NCBI RefSeq assembly: GCF_024713945.1 | Contig: NC_134678.1 | Location: 5,952,001-6,016,000 of the forward strand | Direction: 5' to 3' | Origin: Dermatophagoides farinae | Taxonomy: Eukaryota > Arthropoda > Arachnida > Sarcoptiformes > Pyroglyphidae | DNA: 64,000 nt | In this document: positions 23,653 to 37,436 of the stretch, piece by piece | Layout: each line of letters opens with the position of its first letter | Numbering within the stretch: the first letter of the stretch is position 1 | Notes under the pieces: model-generated | What the model was told of the DNA's origin: nothing | The model's database searches: none | What the model saw: the letters and a program-made list of their open reading frames with translations, nothing else | Translations under genes and position numbers: made by a program

Positions 23653-26276
23653 TTATAAAAAACGTAGCCAATAACGTAAGAGAAAAAATATGGATATAAA
23701 ACAACAAAGACAATTGAAATGATGTAATCCTAATATTGATGATGAACAACTAGAATTTTGCGAAAGAAGATATTCCGAATTAAATGTCCTTATGATGACT
23801 TGTTCTTGAAAATCGGCAATCGTTTTTAAACAATATACAGTACATTGTAATTCAATCTCTTCTGTTTGAAAATAACGTTTTTCCATTGTGAATCGTAGAT
23901 TCAAAATGATTTCACCATTCAATCGATTCTCATTTTTTGTTAGATAACTGTTGTTTACTTTTTTACCATTGATGAACCAAGATAATTGAGCATTCAAAAC
24001 GGTTGTCGAACAATTTAGATTAACAATATCGTTGACATTATATTTGTCACGTATACCGGTGATGATCGGCATCTCTTTGCTATTTATTTGGGCTGTTGTT
24101 GGAAATAGATTTTTTGTTTTGTTTTTTTTTCATTATTTTAATTAATTAATTAATTTTTTATTATCACACAAACAAACCTGATGTATATCTTCGTGATGTG
24201 GATTTAGTTTGTTTGGATCCATCTATAAGATATTCGACTGTTTTCAATTCATATACAAACATTAATGATGCTTGACAACGAATACGTAGACTATCATGTT
24301 GGAAATATTTATGATTTACTTGAAAATTTAATCCAAGCTTTGTTTGTATCAATCCAGTACTACTATCGATTGTCGGCTTTGAGCTTAAAAGAAATTCTTT
24401 CGGTGCCTATTTATACAATATATACAGTTGAAATATTCAAATGTTGATTTAATACATGAAAACAGAATTATTTCATTTCATTTTATTTTATTTTATTTTT
24501 TCTATAGTTACAAATTTACCGGTAAATCATTGATGAACCAATTTAATTTCAATTGTGGCCAGCCTTTACCAGAGATGCATTCAAAATTAACATATTCATC
24601 GATACGATAATAATCGCAGCTACCATTGATCGTTAATGTTTCTTTGGGTAACACTGTTTCAAATGAAAAAACAGAAACCAAAAACAACACCGAAATCGGT
24701 AATAATGATAATAATAATAATAATGATGAAAAAAATATGATGACCATCACGTCGAAAAAAGAATGAAAAAGTAAAAAAAGTAAAATAAAAGATATGACCG
24801 AAAAAAAAGAGAGATTTCAATTAGCCAAAAGTATCTACTTTAACATTCGATGTGTATATTTATATATATATAGCTATAGGGATTTATAGATCAAAAAAAA
24901 ATGCGACAAACGAAACCAATTGTTTAATAATTAATATCATGAGGATGATGATGATGATGATCATTTCAGCTATCAACACACACACACAAAAAAAACACAA
25001 CAAATGGCCATTTTCCTACATTCTTTGTATTATAGCCACCATAGAAATAATAAAATTCAATACTTACCATATATTTTCATTAGTTTCTCATTTTTTCTGG
25101 TGGCAAACGCTGGACCTAAGTCCAAAAACACGGGGTTTATAACATGTGAGAAAAAAATGAATGAATGAATGAATGAATAGGTCACACAATAGGTGAATGA
25201 AAACAAAACAAAAATTATTATTATAAATATGATTTACCTTCAGTACTAACTTCGCAACCATAGAGTCCGTCAGAATTCTAGCCATGTATATATCAGTTTT
25301 ATATTTACGCATACAAATTAGGCGATAACAGATGGACCATATGGACAATCAGTTAAAGCAAAAAAAAAAAAAAAGATAAAACAACATCAACATCAACATC
25401 ATTATTTGAGTGAATTTTGTTGTTATATATGTGGTCAACTTACAAGATCGGTATGATGTAGAATAACATGAGTTGCATTGGACTTTCTATGCTATTAATT
25501 GAAATTGAAATTGAATTTTTCAATAAAAAAAACTATTGTTTTTCATTGATACTTACATCAAGATGAATGCCATCCAAATTGAATGATTGTTTAGGATAAT
25601 CTTCTTTAGGTAGATAACGATAAAATTCAATATAATCTTTGTAGAATTTTACTGAATAAAGTTCACTATTTTCAAGATCATAATCACAATATAATATTGC
25701 ATGGCTACCATTCGATATTGCTGCTGGTACATCGAATTTTACTATACGTAATGAAAGGCAATCTGTGTAATATGAAAACCAAATGAAAGAAAAATAAATT
25801 TTTCAGTGATGATTAATTCAATTTTTACAATTTTTTTAAAAACTTTCCAAACATACAGATAGAAAAAAAATCGCAATTTAAACAGTGAAGACAACTTTTT
25901 TTTCTTGCTATGCATCCCAAAACAACAATAAAAAAATGTCAGTTTTGCTTTACTTTGATTCTGTTAATAATAATGTAACCATTTGATTATGTTATTCTGG
26001 CTGTCTCTCTTTCTCTCCATGTTCTAGAATCTAGATTCTATGGAATAAAAGTTTTGTCTACCACAATACATAATGCTCAATCATTAGTGATTCGAACACA
26101 CGTACTATGAATTTTTTATCATCACATAAATTTATTTCTCTCTCTCTCTGTGTGTGTGTGTATAGGTAACCTTTTGGATACATCAATGAGCAATTACAAG
26201 CCCCAAATGAATAAATGAAAAAATAAAAACTATTAATATAATCTCAATGATGATGATGATGATGACACAATGTCAC

Positions 26277-26311
<35 letters not shown>

Positions 26312-28559
26312 TCATCAGTAAGGGTTTGATTCCGATTTCCAAAGTTACCAAATTTGTTTTATGAACATTGAAACAAAAAAAAACAACATAAAAATGCATA
26401 TATATAAAATTACGGTCAATTCGAAATTCTGGAAAAAAATGTGAATTGAACTTAGAATAATGATCATCATAAAATGAATGAATCATTCAAATTGTTTAAA
26501 CCGTTGACAATATTATTATCATCGATTTTTGTTTTAGTTTATTGCATATTGTTGTTATTGTTGTTGTATATAATGATAATAATAATAATAATAATGATCA
26601 TTAAAGTTCTTTGATCGTTGACAATATGAATTTTTTTTCTATTCTTTCCTTTGAATTCATCATTGTTGTTTTATTCTGTGTATGGTGTGTGTGTATGCAT
26701 ATTATTCAATTATTGATGGATAAAAATGAAAAATAAAAGGAAAAAGAAAGCATGAAAGAATTCAACTTTATCTACTGTATAACGACCACGAAATAACTTT
26801 CATTTGTCGTTTTCGTCGTTGTTGTTGTTGCTGTTGCTGTTAATGATCAATACGCGTGTTATATTCATAGACCAATTGACTGAGAAAAAAAAATGGAATG
26901 ACAATTTATTCATTCATGGTAATGAAATATTAATCTCAATGATGAAAATGATGATTATAATGATGATGATGATGATGGTACGCACAAATAATGAAAAAAA
27001 TATACCCCCATATTCATACATACCACCGACACATAGTTCCATAAACATTCACTTACCTCCTTATATTGTCACTCAAGATTCATCATCAAATTATCAATTT
27101 AACAAAAAAAATAAAAAAAAGACGAAGAGAAAAAGTCAAGAAAATTTTTTTTTTATAGCTTAATTAATTAATAAAATAAAAATTATCATAATTATGATGT
27201 GTGGGCGTGTTAATGTAAAGTCTATAAAAAAAAATCTTTGGGTGCATTTTTTTCCATGCAAAAAAAATAAATATAAAATGAATATATTGCCGCGTACTAT
27301 TCAATAAAATTTTCTTTTACTGTTTCCATTGTTACCGGTTAGTGAATTCTAGTTTTGTTTCTACGTTTAAATTAAATAAAAAACACAACCAAACCTATTA
27401 CGTACTACACAAAGGTATTAATTAGTGTCGTTAGTGGATCAAAATTTAATTTGTTTCAACAGTAAAAAAATCAAATCAAGATAAAATATTAGTTGAATGT
27501 TAAGTTTGAAAAAGAGTTGGAAGAACAAAAAAAAAAAATCTCAACAGCCAATCTTTAATCGATTCGTTTTCAAAACACACAAACTTGAATTGTTTAGTAG
27601 TAGCACTATTCAAAATTCATCATGGAAATCTTCATTCTTTTCAATCAACATAAAAATATGGTATGATTTTAATTACCATCAGACATCATCATCATCATCA
27701 TCATCATCACCATCATCATCATCGATCAACAATCAACACTGAATAAAAAATGAGGGCCACAATTGTACTCGGGATCGATTCAATTGTTTTTAAGAGTATG
27801 CACGAACAGTATAATTTGACAACAAGGTTATCATCAATAGAAACATACAGTGAAACGAAAAAAAAAATTCAAGACAAGTATTTCAATCGAAAAAATTGAT
27901 TCTGTTTTTTTTCACGTCAAAAAAATAAAATAAAATTGTATTCATGTGAAAACGATTTTTTTTCTTTTTTTTGCCAACAGATTTTTGTCCTCTCATACTG
28001 TCTACTATAACTACAATGAGAAATGAAATGAAATTTTTTTTCTTTTTTATTGGAAAACAAAATCTAAATCTGAAAATGCGTTGTCTTAATTATATGTTTT
28101 TTTTTAATCGTCAGATTTCCAGTATGTAATCACAGCATCGACAACAACAGCAAAGAAAATTATTATAATAATAATGAATTGACAACGTTTAATAGCTAGG
28201 TTTTCTGAAATCTTCAATCAGCTGTAAGCGACCAAAAGAAAAAACAAATATCCAGGTATATTCATCAACGATTGTTGTATGGAATATTAATGTTGATGAT
28301 CATGGTAGAAATTAAATCATCATCATCATCATCATTATTGTTTGACGGAATCATCAAATGAAAAAATAATGATTATAAACATTGTGAATTTATTGAAAAT
28401 AATAAGCGGCTAAAAATAAAAAAATTCCGGATATTACAGAGAGAAAAGAAGGAAAAAAAATACAACAACAAAATATGATAATAAATTATTACCTTTCAAA
28501 ATGAATGTCAACAACAACAACAATATTATTGTATGAATGGTAATAAAATGGCGAAACAT
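23653..28559 (-). CDS. beat: Beaten-path-like three-Ig cell-surface protein 1
   Basis: Eight exons: 28559-28493, 25762-25557, 25491-25444, 25277-25238, 25115-25068, 24653-24520, 24406-24178 and 24092-23653; all junctions are GT-AG and in phase, giving 403 residues. Beat proteins are arthropod cell-surface or secreted Ig proteins that bind Side receptors and guide axons. The signal peptide is MFRHFITIHTIILLLLLTF (exon 1). Ig1 (V type) uses Cys48 and Cys115, with the Beat hallmarks VKFYKDYIEFYRYLPKE, SNATHV and NSDGLYGCEVSTEG. VLPKE opens Ig2 (Cys162, Cys225; WFINDLP). A third Ig-like unit follows (PIITG, Cys285, WFING, Cys341). The last 25 residues are hydrophobic with Cys, fitting a GPI signal or a membrane anchor. 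In-frame ATGs further upstream in exon 1 (to 28676) are possible starts. The third Ig is unusual for Beats. Confidence 0.86.
25763..28492 (-). other. Large first intron of Beat-like gene 1
   Basis: A 2.7 kb intron separates the signal-peptide exon from Ig1. It holds (CA)n and (TA)n at 26278-26311, (ATA)n at 26575-26594, (ATC)n at 27687-27722 and poly-A tracts. Frames inside it translate only repeat-derived Ser, His or Met runs. Confidence 0.65.
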
Positions 28560-31478
28560 GGTGATAATAGATGAAAAAGAGGTTGTTGTGGCGATTGAAA
28601 TATGACGAAATGTGTTGCAAGTATTCATCATCCTCGTTGTTGTTGTTGTTGTTGAAATCATTATCATTATCATCATCCAACATGTAATAATTTACATCAT
28701 AATTAAAATCATAAATGGTGTCAAACGGGAATTGATTTGATGTATTTTTTATTTATCAACACATAAACACGGAAAGAGAGAAGAATTACGAGACACAATT
28801 TGAATATCAAATAGAATGGAACAAAAACAACAACAACAGCGAAAAAAAAATTGCCGTTTATCGTGAAAACATCGATCATCGAAACACATGGAAAATCTTT
28901 TTTTTTCAACTGATTATAGTACTACGTTGATTGTCTTGGTTAAAATCATATGGATCGTTTGTTATAACCACGTTATAATGATTGACGATGTCCACTAAAC
29001 CACACTGTACACCATTACCAACAACAATGGCTGTAGTTTATAATTACCGTTTTTTTTCTCCTGGAATCGACCCCGATATACCAGAAAAAAATGAAACGAA
29101 TACGACACGACGATAATAGCAATAATAATAATGTGTCACTCGAAACACTAAAAAAAAAAAAAAATTTCTTACGGTTTTTTGATGGTTAATTATGAAAAAC
29201 TGAGTGTGTGTGTATGTGTGTGTGTCTGTGGATCATAATAATAATATGTTGGTGGCCATGATGATGATAATCGCGCGCGCTTCGTTCAAAAAAAAAAGAA
29301 AGAAAAAAATAGAATAATAATTCACAAGATTGTACTCATAAAAGAAAAGAAAAAAAGCAATGAAAACAAAAAACGGTCTGTGCAAGTTGACTTTTGATTC
29401 ACAACTAAAACACACACACACACAATAGAAATTGTCGGCTGCAATGATCATTGGTAGATTCGGTTATTATCTGTTTGTTTCTAGATAGTTCATACCATTT
29501 ATTCATTCATGAGTGTGTGTGTGTGTGTGTGTGTGCGTGTAATTTTTTTTCCCGTTGTTATATATTTGGCGCCAAGTATATAAAAAAAAGGAAAAAGAGA
29601 CAACAACAACAAAAATCAGCGCGCGTCATATCCCACCACGTTTACTGTTGCCGTCGTTTTTGATTGGATGGGTGGTTTAGTAGTCTAACGGCGCCAATAT
29701 TATTATTATTATTATTATCATCATAATTGTACCATCATCACATGGCCAATGATAGTTTGCCCATTTTTTTTTGTTTGTTTGAATTTATGGAATCAAGAAT
29801 AATGTTCCGTATACAATCTTGACAATGAATGAATAGGATTGGTTCACGGGATACGGTAATTTTTAACTGATATTATCCGGTGTGTGTGTGTGTCATACTT
29901 GATGAAATCAATGAAAATGTAACAAAAATAGAATATTCTCTCTGTCTCTTTTTCTTTATTCGAGTGATTATAACAGTACACACTATATATATTATATAAG
30001 CCATAATCAATAAAGAAATGAATGAGAAGAAAAATAAAAATTAACAAATAAAATAAAAAGTCTTGTGGTTAATACTAATACTAAACAACAACAACAACAA
30101 TAGCCATTTTGATGTTGATGTTTATGCTCATATTATATTCTTAAATATTTATATATTACATGATGATAATGAAATTCATTTACATAGACAAAAAAACACA
30201 TCAACCAAAAACAAAAAAAAATTCATGGACAATAATGAAAACCTAAACAATGCTTTAGTGGATTTCAAATTCATGATTGGGATATTTTTTCTATGAATGA
30301 AGACGTGAAAAAGAGAAAGCAAGATAGGAAAGGGAGAAAAAAAGAATAAAAGATAAATTAAGTTTTTCTACAATTTTAGCTGTTTAGAGTATTTGCGTGT
30401 TGATTTATTAAAATGATGAAAAAAACTAGGAACGATATAAAAAAAAAATTATCTCATATGTGTGGTCCATCCAATTCTATCATCATCATGATCATCATTA
30501 CCACTATTGACTTGGAACCTTTTGAACTTGTAAAACCATAAAATGTTTCTACAATACATAACCACAGAATCATCATTGTCAATTTCAACATTAACAGAGA
30601 TTCGAATGTACGCACAGAATAAATGGTCCCAATCAAAGACGCAATGAAATATACAAAAAAAAATTGTGCACGAATATATCGCTGAATGAATGGATGGAAA
30701 AAAAAGAAAACGAACGAACATGGTCTATTTACCTATCTATACGTTGATCAAAAACGATATTTCATGATCAGTTTTACAATACAGGTTTTCCATTGTCTAC
30801 ATTCACCATATTATTATCATCATATCATCATGGATTCAATATTGTTATATACTATGAAAACCTCGGAAAAAAATCATACAGAATTATGTATAACAGAAAG
30901 AAAGAAAGAGAGAGAGTGTGTGTGTGGGGGGAGAAGAGAAAAAGTGCGTGAGAAAAGTTTATAATAATTTATCAATAGAGACTAATAACAATAATGACTG
31001 AATATAACGGTATAGTCAATGATGACAATAGAGACAACAATAAATAGACACACACACACATAGACATTAAAAGCAAAAACCACAAATATACAAACACATA
31101 TACACACACACACAAGAATCAGCTAGAATCGGAATATAAAGTCACACATACATACACACGAATTTGGATCATACATACATTGAGAGAGAAAGAAAAAAAA
31201 ACACACACACACAAAAGAAAAAGATAATAAAGTAATTTATTAGTTATAGGCAAAAAAAAGACCAAAAAAAAACCGACCGATAAACATTGTGATGATGAGC
31301 ATTATTATTATTATTATTATTATGGAACATTGTTATATTCGACCATTGTTTATATCCAAACAATCGACCAAATAATATATATAACTAGAAGATTGCAATG
31401 CATAAAATTGCTTTCTTTTTTTATTATTATTATTATTATTGAAACTGTTGCCGCGTATTCGCGATCAGGAAAACCTCG

Positions 31479-31481
<3 letters not shown>

Positions 31482-31523
<42 letters not shown>
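31482..31523. repeat. (AG)n microsatellite, about 21 units
   Basis: An uninterrupted AG dinucleotide run of about 42 bases, the longest pure purine repeat in the window. Confidence 0.95.
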
Positions 31524-31526
<3 letters not shown>

Positions 31527-32915
31527 AAAATGAATGAATGAAGGCGACATTGACAACTATGATGATGATGATGATGATCCATTCATCCATATTCCATATT
31601 CATTTGGGAACAATAGATCAGTGAATAACAATAACAAACTGGAAAAACAAATCATTCAGAAAGGTCAGTTCAATAGAGAGAGAGAATGAAAAAGAAAAAT
31701 CTAGAATATATTAGCGGTGGGGGTTTTTGTTTGTTTGTGTGTGTGTGACAAATACAATACGTACGTGAACCTGTCGAGATATTAATAATAATATCGACAA
31801 TACTAAAAAAAAACGTAGAGATCTATCTATTTTTATATAATAAAATCAATCACACCAAAAAAAACACACAGCATTATGTCACATAAAAGATTCACATAAA
31901 CAAATAAATAAAATGAACATCAAATGAATGGGAAAAAAATAGGAAACCAACAGACTATAGTGACAGAAAAATGGCGTTCATTTTTTTTTTCTCCGCTGAT
32001 TGTTGTTGTTGTTGTTGTTGTTGTCGGTCGTCATTATCATCATCATCATCATAATCACGTCAAACGCCAAACACGCACATGACAAAATTGGATCGATTAA
32101 ATAAATAGAACAAAAAAAAATGAGAGAGAGAAAGAAAAAAAAATTGCCGACCGATATCCGTTTATTTTTTGTGGCAAGAAAACATAGAATTTGATGATTA
32201 TAATCATGAATCATATACCATTATATATAAGGTATTGTTGACCAGGTGGTTATCTTAATTACTTTTTTTTCTATAAAGTGACAATCTGACTTTTGTTTTT
32301 GTTTTTCTATTTCAATGCAAGTAGATTACATGTTTCGCTTTATAGTTTTAATATCACAATATATATTAAAGATACGGAATCCGGAACGGTTATTTACAAA
32401 TGAATGATTTTCGATAACTGTTAAACAAAAAACAAAATTACATATATAGAAAACTGATTTTTGGGTTAAAAATTCGATTAAATACAACCAAAATTCAATA
32501 TATATTATTCGATGGATGGTTATGTTGATTTTTTTTCAAACAGAAAATTTTCTTTTTCCTGCCACGAAAATTTGTCATCAATAGTAGCTCGTTTTTTTTT
32601 CCATTTCTTTGTTTCTCTCAGTTAAGAATTTGTTTTTTTCGTTTGAATTTTCAAAATCAAGAAATTCGATTCTTGTATATTCAGAAAAAAAAATATTAGC
32701 AGTGTGAATATCTGTGTGAAGAATTTTTCTTTTTTTTCTATTTTGTCGTTTTTTAGAATCAAAAAAAAAAAATTGATGACACATTTGTCGTCGTTGTTGT
32801 TGTTGGGATGATAATGATGATGATGGTGCTCAATAATACACGTAAATCCAAATAATAACAACAAAAAAACAACCTACAAAAAAAGAGACAACGACGACGA
32901 GTATTCTTATTCTAA

Positions 32916-32946
<31 letters not shown>

Positions 32947-34019
32947 AAAAGAAAAAAGAAAAAGAAACATAAAGCCAAAAATGCTTTTAATACTTGGAAA
33001 TAAGAGAATATATGATTTATTGTGAAAATCCCATAGCATATATTTTATTTTATTTTTTCATTTCTTTTTTTTCATTCACTCAGGTTTCTTTGTAAATGAT
33101 GATTCAATGGCAGAGAATAAACAAAACAAACGGTATACAGAGAATGCAAATTTCCAAAAAACGTAAAAAATTCATTGTTGTCTGATGAAATTCAAACTCG
33201 AATTCGAATGAATGAATGGTCGCTATCATCATAGATATTATAAAGTTTATCCTAATAATAATTCGATTTCATCGTCATCATCATCATCATAATCTTTTCT
33301 TATAACCATCGTCGAATACAATGTGGACAGATGTTTGAATCTTGTTGTTATCAAATCAGTATATTGTTGACATTTTTTTTTTCGTTTTGTTTTGTTGATA
33401 GTATGTGTCGCGTGACGCTATATAAATGGCACGATGGAATCAATGAATAGTTTTCCTCATGAAATTCACACCCACACATGGAATCCTGATATATATAAAA
33501 AAAACTCATCATCGTCATCATAATCACACCCATAAACAAAACAAGACAAAACAAAACAAAATTCCAGAATGAAACATGCCGATGAAAAAAAAAACAAAAA
33601 CATTGAATACATAAACATCTCGGTTGGTAATGTGGTATTTGTGTGTGTGTGCGTGTGTGTAAATACATGTACAACATATTATATCTACCTACATATTGAT
33701 CATCATCATCATCATCATCAATCGAACAAGATAAAGCTAAAATCAGAATCAAAATGTTTTTAGGGATTGAATTGAATGATGTGTACTCATTTATTTTCCA
33801 TAATATCAATTTCAATATAATATACCATCATGTCAAATCTAAACTGAGAGAAAAAAAAATTATATGAAAAAAAAGAGCAAGAATAACGGGGCAAAAAAAA
33901 ATTCTATTTCTTCTTCTTTTCACATATATACACACGGACAACATTCAACAAACAAGAATATATGAAAACGAAATATATACATCTTCATGTGTGTGTTGAA
34001 ATTATTAAATTTATGCAAA

Positions 34020-34021
<2 letters not shown>

Positions 34022-34052
<31 letters not shown>
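34022..34052. repeat. Poly-T tract, 31 bases
   Basis: A pure T homopolymer of 31 bases flanked by a (ATG)n tract at about 34098-34122. Its exact length may be unreliable. Confidence 0.9.
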
Positions 34053-34053
<1 letters not shown>

Positions 34054-36200
34054 ATGAATGAAATGAAAAGACCATGTTGATTATGTCAAAATCTAAAATG
34101 ATGATGATGATGATGATGATGATAATGAAAAGTATAACAGATATATTAAAATTATGGCAATTATAATAAGATGTGGCCAACATTTTTTTTGTGTGTGTAT
34201 GTGTGTGCTTGCCATCATTTTCAATCATCAAGAATATTCTTTCTTTTGTAAAAATGAGAATATTAAAAATGTTTTACTACACAACAACGTATATGTCAAT
34301 GTGTGTGTTTGGTGGTGGTGGGGGGAAGCTAGAATAGTGTATGATGAAAGATAGGGTAGTAATTTTATTAAGTTTCAAAGATGATGATGATGATGATGAT
34401 GATGAAGCAATGGGCTCTCTATAAATTTTTCTCATATTTTTTTTTCTTTTGCTTTCGCTGTATGTGTTCAATGAATGAAAGAAATGGAAACGAATATTAA
34501 AATAGAGGGGTGTGTAATAATAAGAATGAACTGAACTCGATGGATGAATGAAGAAGAAGAATCGAGAATGGGTTGTCGTTGTGAAAAATTGTTTCCCATT
34601 CCATTCTGATTCATCATGAACATTTATATTATTATTATTATTTGAAATAAAAACAAGATATACTGTATCAAACAAAGAATCAAAGAATATCATGAACCAT
34701 ACACACACACACACACACACATACTGTGAAGGCCATCATGTCAAGATGTCATTGGTTATAGTGAAATAAAGATAAATTATTTTGAATTCACTTTGTGTGT
34801 CTGTGTGTTTGTGTGCACTTTAGAATTTCCCTCTTTTTTTGGTATATATAAAACTAAGTGAATGATGTTTCAAGAGAGACACAAAGAGGAGGATGATTCA
34901 AAAAAAAAATTTCATAAGAATTTTTTTCCATCAACATTATTGTGTATAAGGATGTATGATGATGAGTCCGAAATCATACAGCAAGCAATTAAGCAATGAT
35001 GATGATGACGATGATTGTCTCAATTATCATAAACCATCATGATGATGTTGTGACACATTTTTTTTTTGTTTTTGTTTGCATGTGAATTTTCATGCATAAG
35101 GAACTTTAAAATTTTTCATTTTGTTTTCCTTCAAAACTCAAATTGTGTGGAATGAATCAGTATATATTCAGTGTACCAACGCATTTCTCGCAACCACTGT
35201 CTCTCAAAAAAAATGATATGCAAAATATGAATATTCCATCGAATAATGTAGGCATTCAAAGAATGAAATTAATTATAAACAAAACAAAAAAAAAGAATCT
35301 CCTACTATTATCGTTTCAAAATGGAATGATTCGTGAAAGTGGTAACATATATTACAAAACAAAACATTCGACAATAGTGTTCATTTCTAGAATTGGACAT
35401 AAAATTTTGTAATGAATCAAGATATGGAAAGGGAGAGAGAAAGAGAGAGATGAAAAAAAAAATGGAAACGCTTTAAATCTTTGGATTCCAACAAAACATT
35501 TACAGAACGGAACTAAAAGTAAGATAAATTATGAATTTTTCTCAGCTAGTTTTTTTTTATTTCTGTTCCTGACTAAACAACCGTTGTCGACAATGAGCGG
35601 AAGGCAACAACAACAACAACAACAACAACAGGAAAAAAAACTTAATTTCCTAATCTTTTAAGCTTTCTTTTGCACAAAAGTGTGTGTGTGTGTGTGTATG
35701 TGAGCCAAAGAGAAAAAAATAATTTTCAAATTCTGTAAAATCCCGTTGTTCTTTATCCATGAAAAAAAAATATTTTTCCCGGGAACCGAATAAAAAATGA
35801 TAAAGTCAAAAATCGTTTTTCTCTCTCTCACACACACACACAAACGAATAAGAATAAGCAGAATAAGAGATAATACAAAATACTCATCTCATCGTTTATG
35901 GATTCGATTCTTTCGAAACGTTCAAGATCAAATTTAACAAAGTTGATATTAATAATAATAATAATAAAAAAAATTTATAATCATTAAGCAGCCAACCGAC
36001 ACATGTACAAGTATAGAAAAATCAATACCAAACGAATCCAAAAAATGGCGTCAACAAAGATTTTTCCAATGGTTTTCAATAAGAAATTTTTTTTTATTAA
36101 TATAAAAAAAAGAAATCAATTTTGATATTCCGATAATAATATACAAAAATTTTTGATTCAAACAAAAACATATAAAAAAAAAATGTATAGCATTAGTAGA

Positions 36201-37436
36201 TTAATTAGGCACAATACTGACCACTAAAATGGCAATCAATAATAATATGATTATTGTCCAATATGCTAAATATGAAAATAAAAATATATTCATTTTAGAT
36301 GGATGTTGCAATGTATGTTTGATGAACCACATACCACATGTACCACTTTCACGACTAACGAATCGAATATTTCGTGTATTACGAAGTAAACGTTCATTAT
36401 TATCATCCATTGCTTCACCAATATCTTCCAAGAATCTCTATAATTAAGGAGGAAAGAAAAAAAATGTAATTTTAATTTGACAATGCATAAACCATTTGGG
36501 AATAAGCGTAAGTAATTAACATGATTTTTTTTATAACTTTAATTTGTCGAGCTATAATCCTTTGCAGACTAACCATTTTGAATGTTGAGTTCTGAATCAA
36601 TTTCTTGTGCCAAATATTTTTGCCTTGAAATAATATCACCCAATGTATCGATATTTTGGTCCTGTTCTGTATTAAATTTTTTCAATGGTGACCATTCAAT
36701 TGATCGATTAATCAATAAACATTACCTTGTTTCATATTTCGTTGAATTTCTTTCATTTTTGAAACATTTTCAAATTGATGTGAACTTGAAGCATCAGAAG
36801 CATTTAATCCATCATTCCAACTAACGGTAGGTGCTTGTGTAGATTCAGAATTATCATAATTAAACAATGTATTCCTAATGGAAATATAACAATTATTATT
36901 TCTTCAAAAAAAAAACAAATGTCAACAACGGTAATACCTTTTATCTGTGACTGGATTCTGTAGAAATGTTTCAATCTTTTTATATCGATCATTGAATTGG
37001 TCCACTAATCGTTGGCGGCGTTCTTTTTCTCGTTGTGTTCTGTTGAGAGTTAAAATTTTACATTTATTTAAATCATGAATGAATTTTCACTACGTTACAA
37101 TTTATTTGATGCAGCCAATTGATTTAATGTTTCCTGTAATTGGCCGACTTTACGTTGGAATTTTCGGAATAAATCCTTAATGTATAAATCACTCTGTCAT
37201 AAAGAGCTTCAGTTGAAAATTGTTAAAAAACACCTTAAATTCAAACCTTAGCAAATGCTGCTGTATTTGTTGGATATTGATTACGTTGATTAATTTTATG
37301 CATAAGTTGATCGGCAAATTCGTCAATACTTTCGGCATCTTTTAGCCTGAACAAAATCGAGATTATAAAACATGAATAAAATTATTATTAACCGAACCGA
37401 AAATCAAACAAACCATTCATCCGTTATGGAACCCAT
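36201..37436 (-). CDS. STX8: Syntaxin 8 (Qc-SNARE), with one apparent extra base
   Basis: Eight exons: 37436-37414, 37346-37247, 37193-37099, 37039-36938, 36874-36726, 36666-36574, 36437-36335 and 36265-36201. Syntaxin 8 is the endosomal Qc SNARE that fuses endosomes with syntaxin 7, Vti1b and VAMP8. The N-terminal helices start MGSITDEWLKDAESIDEF; the SNARE motif includes IDTLGDIISRQKYLAQEI and continues EDIGEAMDDNNERLLRNT. The C-terminus is one membrane segment (TIIILLLIAILVVSIV). All junction phases agree except in exon 7: it enters as GAG-ATT-CTT (Glu-Ile-Leu, as in human QNEII) but the rest reads one base later (GAA-GAT-ATT-GGT). One surplus base near 36427-36433 would explain this; corrected length is about 242 residues (human 236). 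The last intron (36334-36266) is 69 bases, in frame and stop-free. Confidence 0.88.

Larger units (their letters stand above)
28560..36200. other. 7.6 kb gene-poor interval of dense microsatellites
   Basis: This is the 5' flank of Beat-like gene 1 and the 3' flank of syntaxin 8. All longer frames derive from CA, ATC, GA or poly-A/T repeats. Tracts include (TG)n 29513-29538, (TTA)n about 29698-29719, (AG)21 31482-31523, (TG)n 32917-32942, poly-T 34022-34052, (ATG)n 34381-34405 and (CAA)n 35609-35630. I find no gene or structured RNA. Confidence 0.65.

Noticed and set aside
31330-31556. Reading frames with RERERE or SLSLSL tails
   Set aside because: Products of the (AG)21 microsatellite.
33351-34720. 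Several 100-150-residue frames rich in Ile, Phe, His, Asp
   Set aside because: Made of poly-T, CA and ATC repeats; no start context, splice structure or domain.
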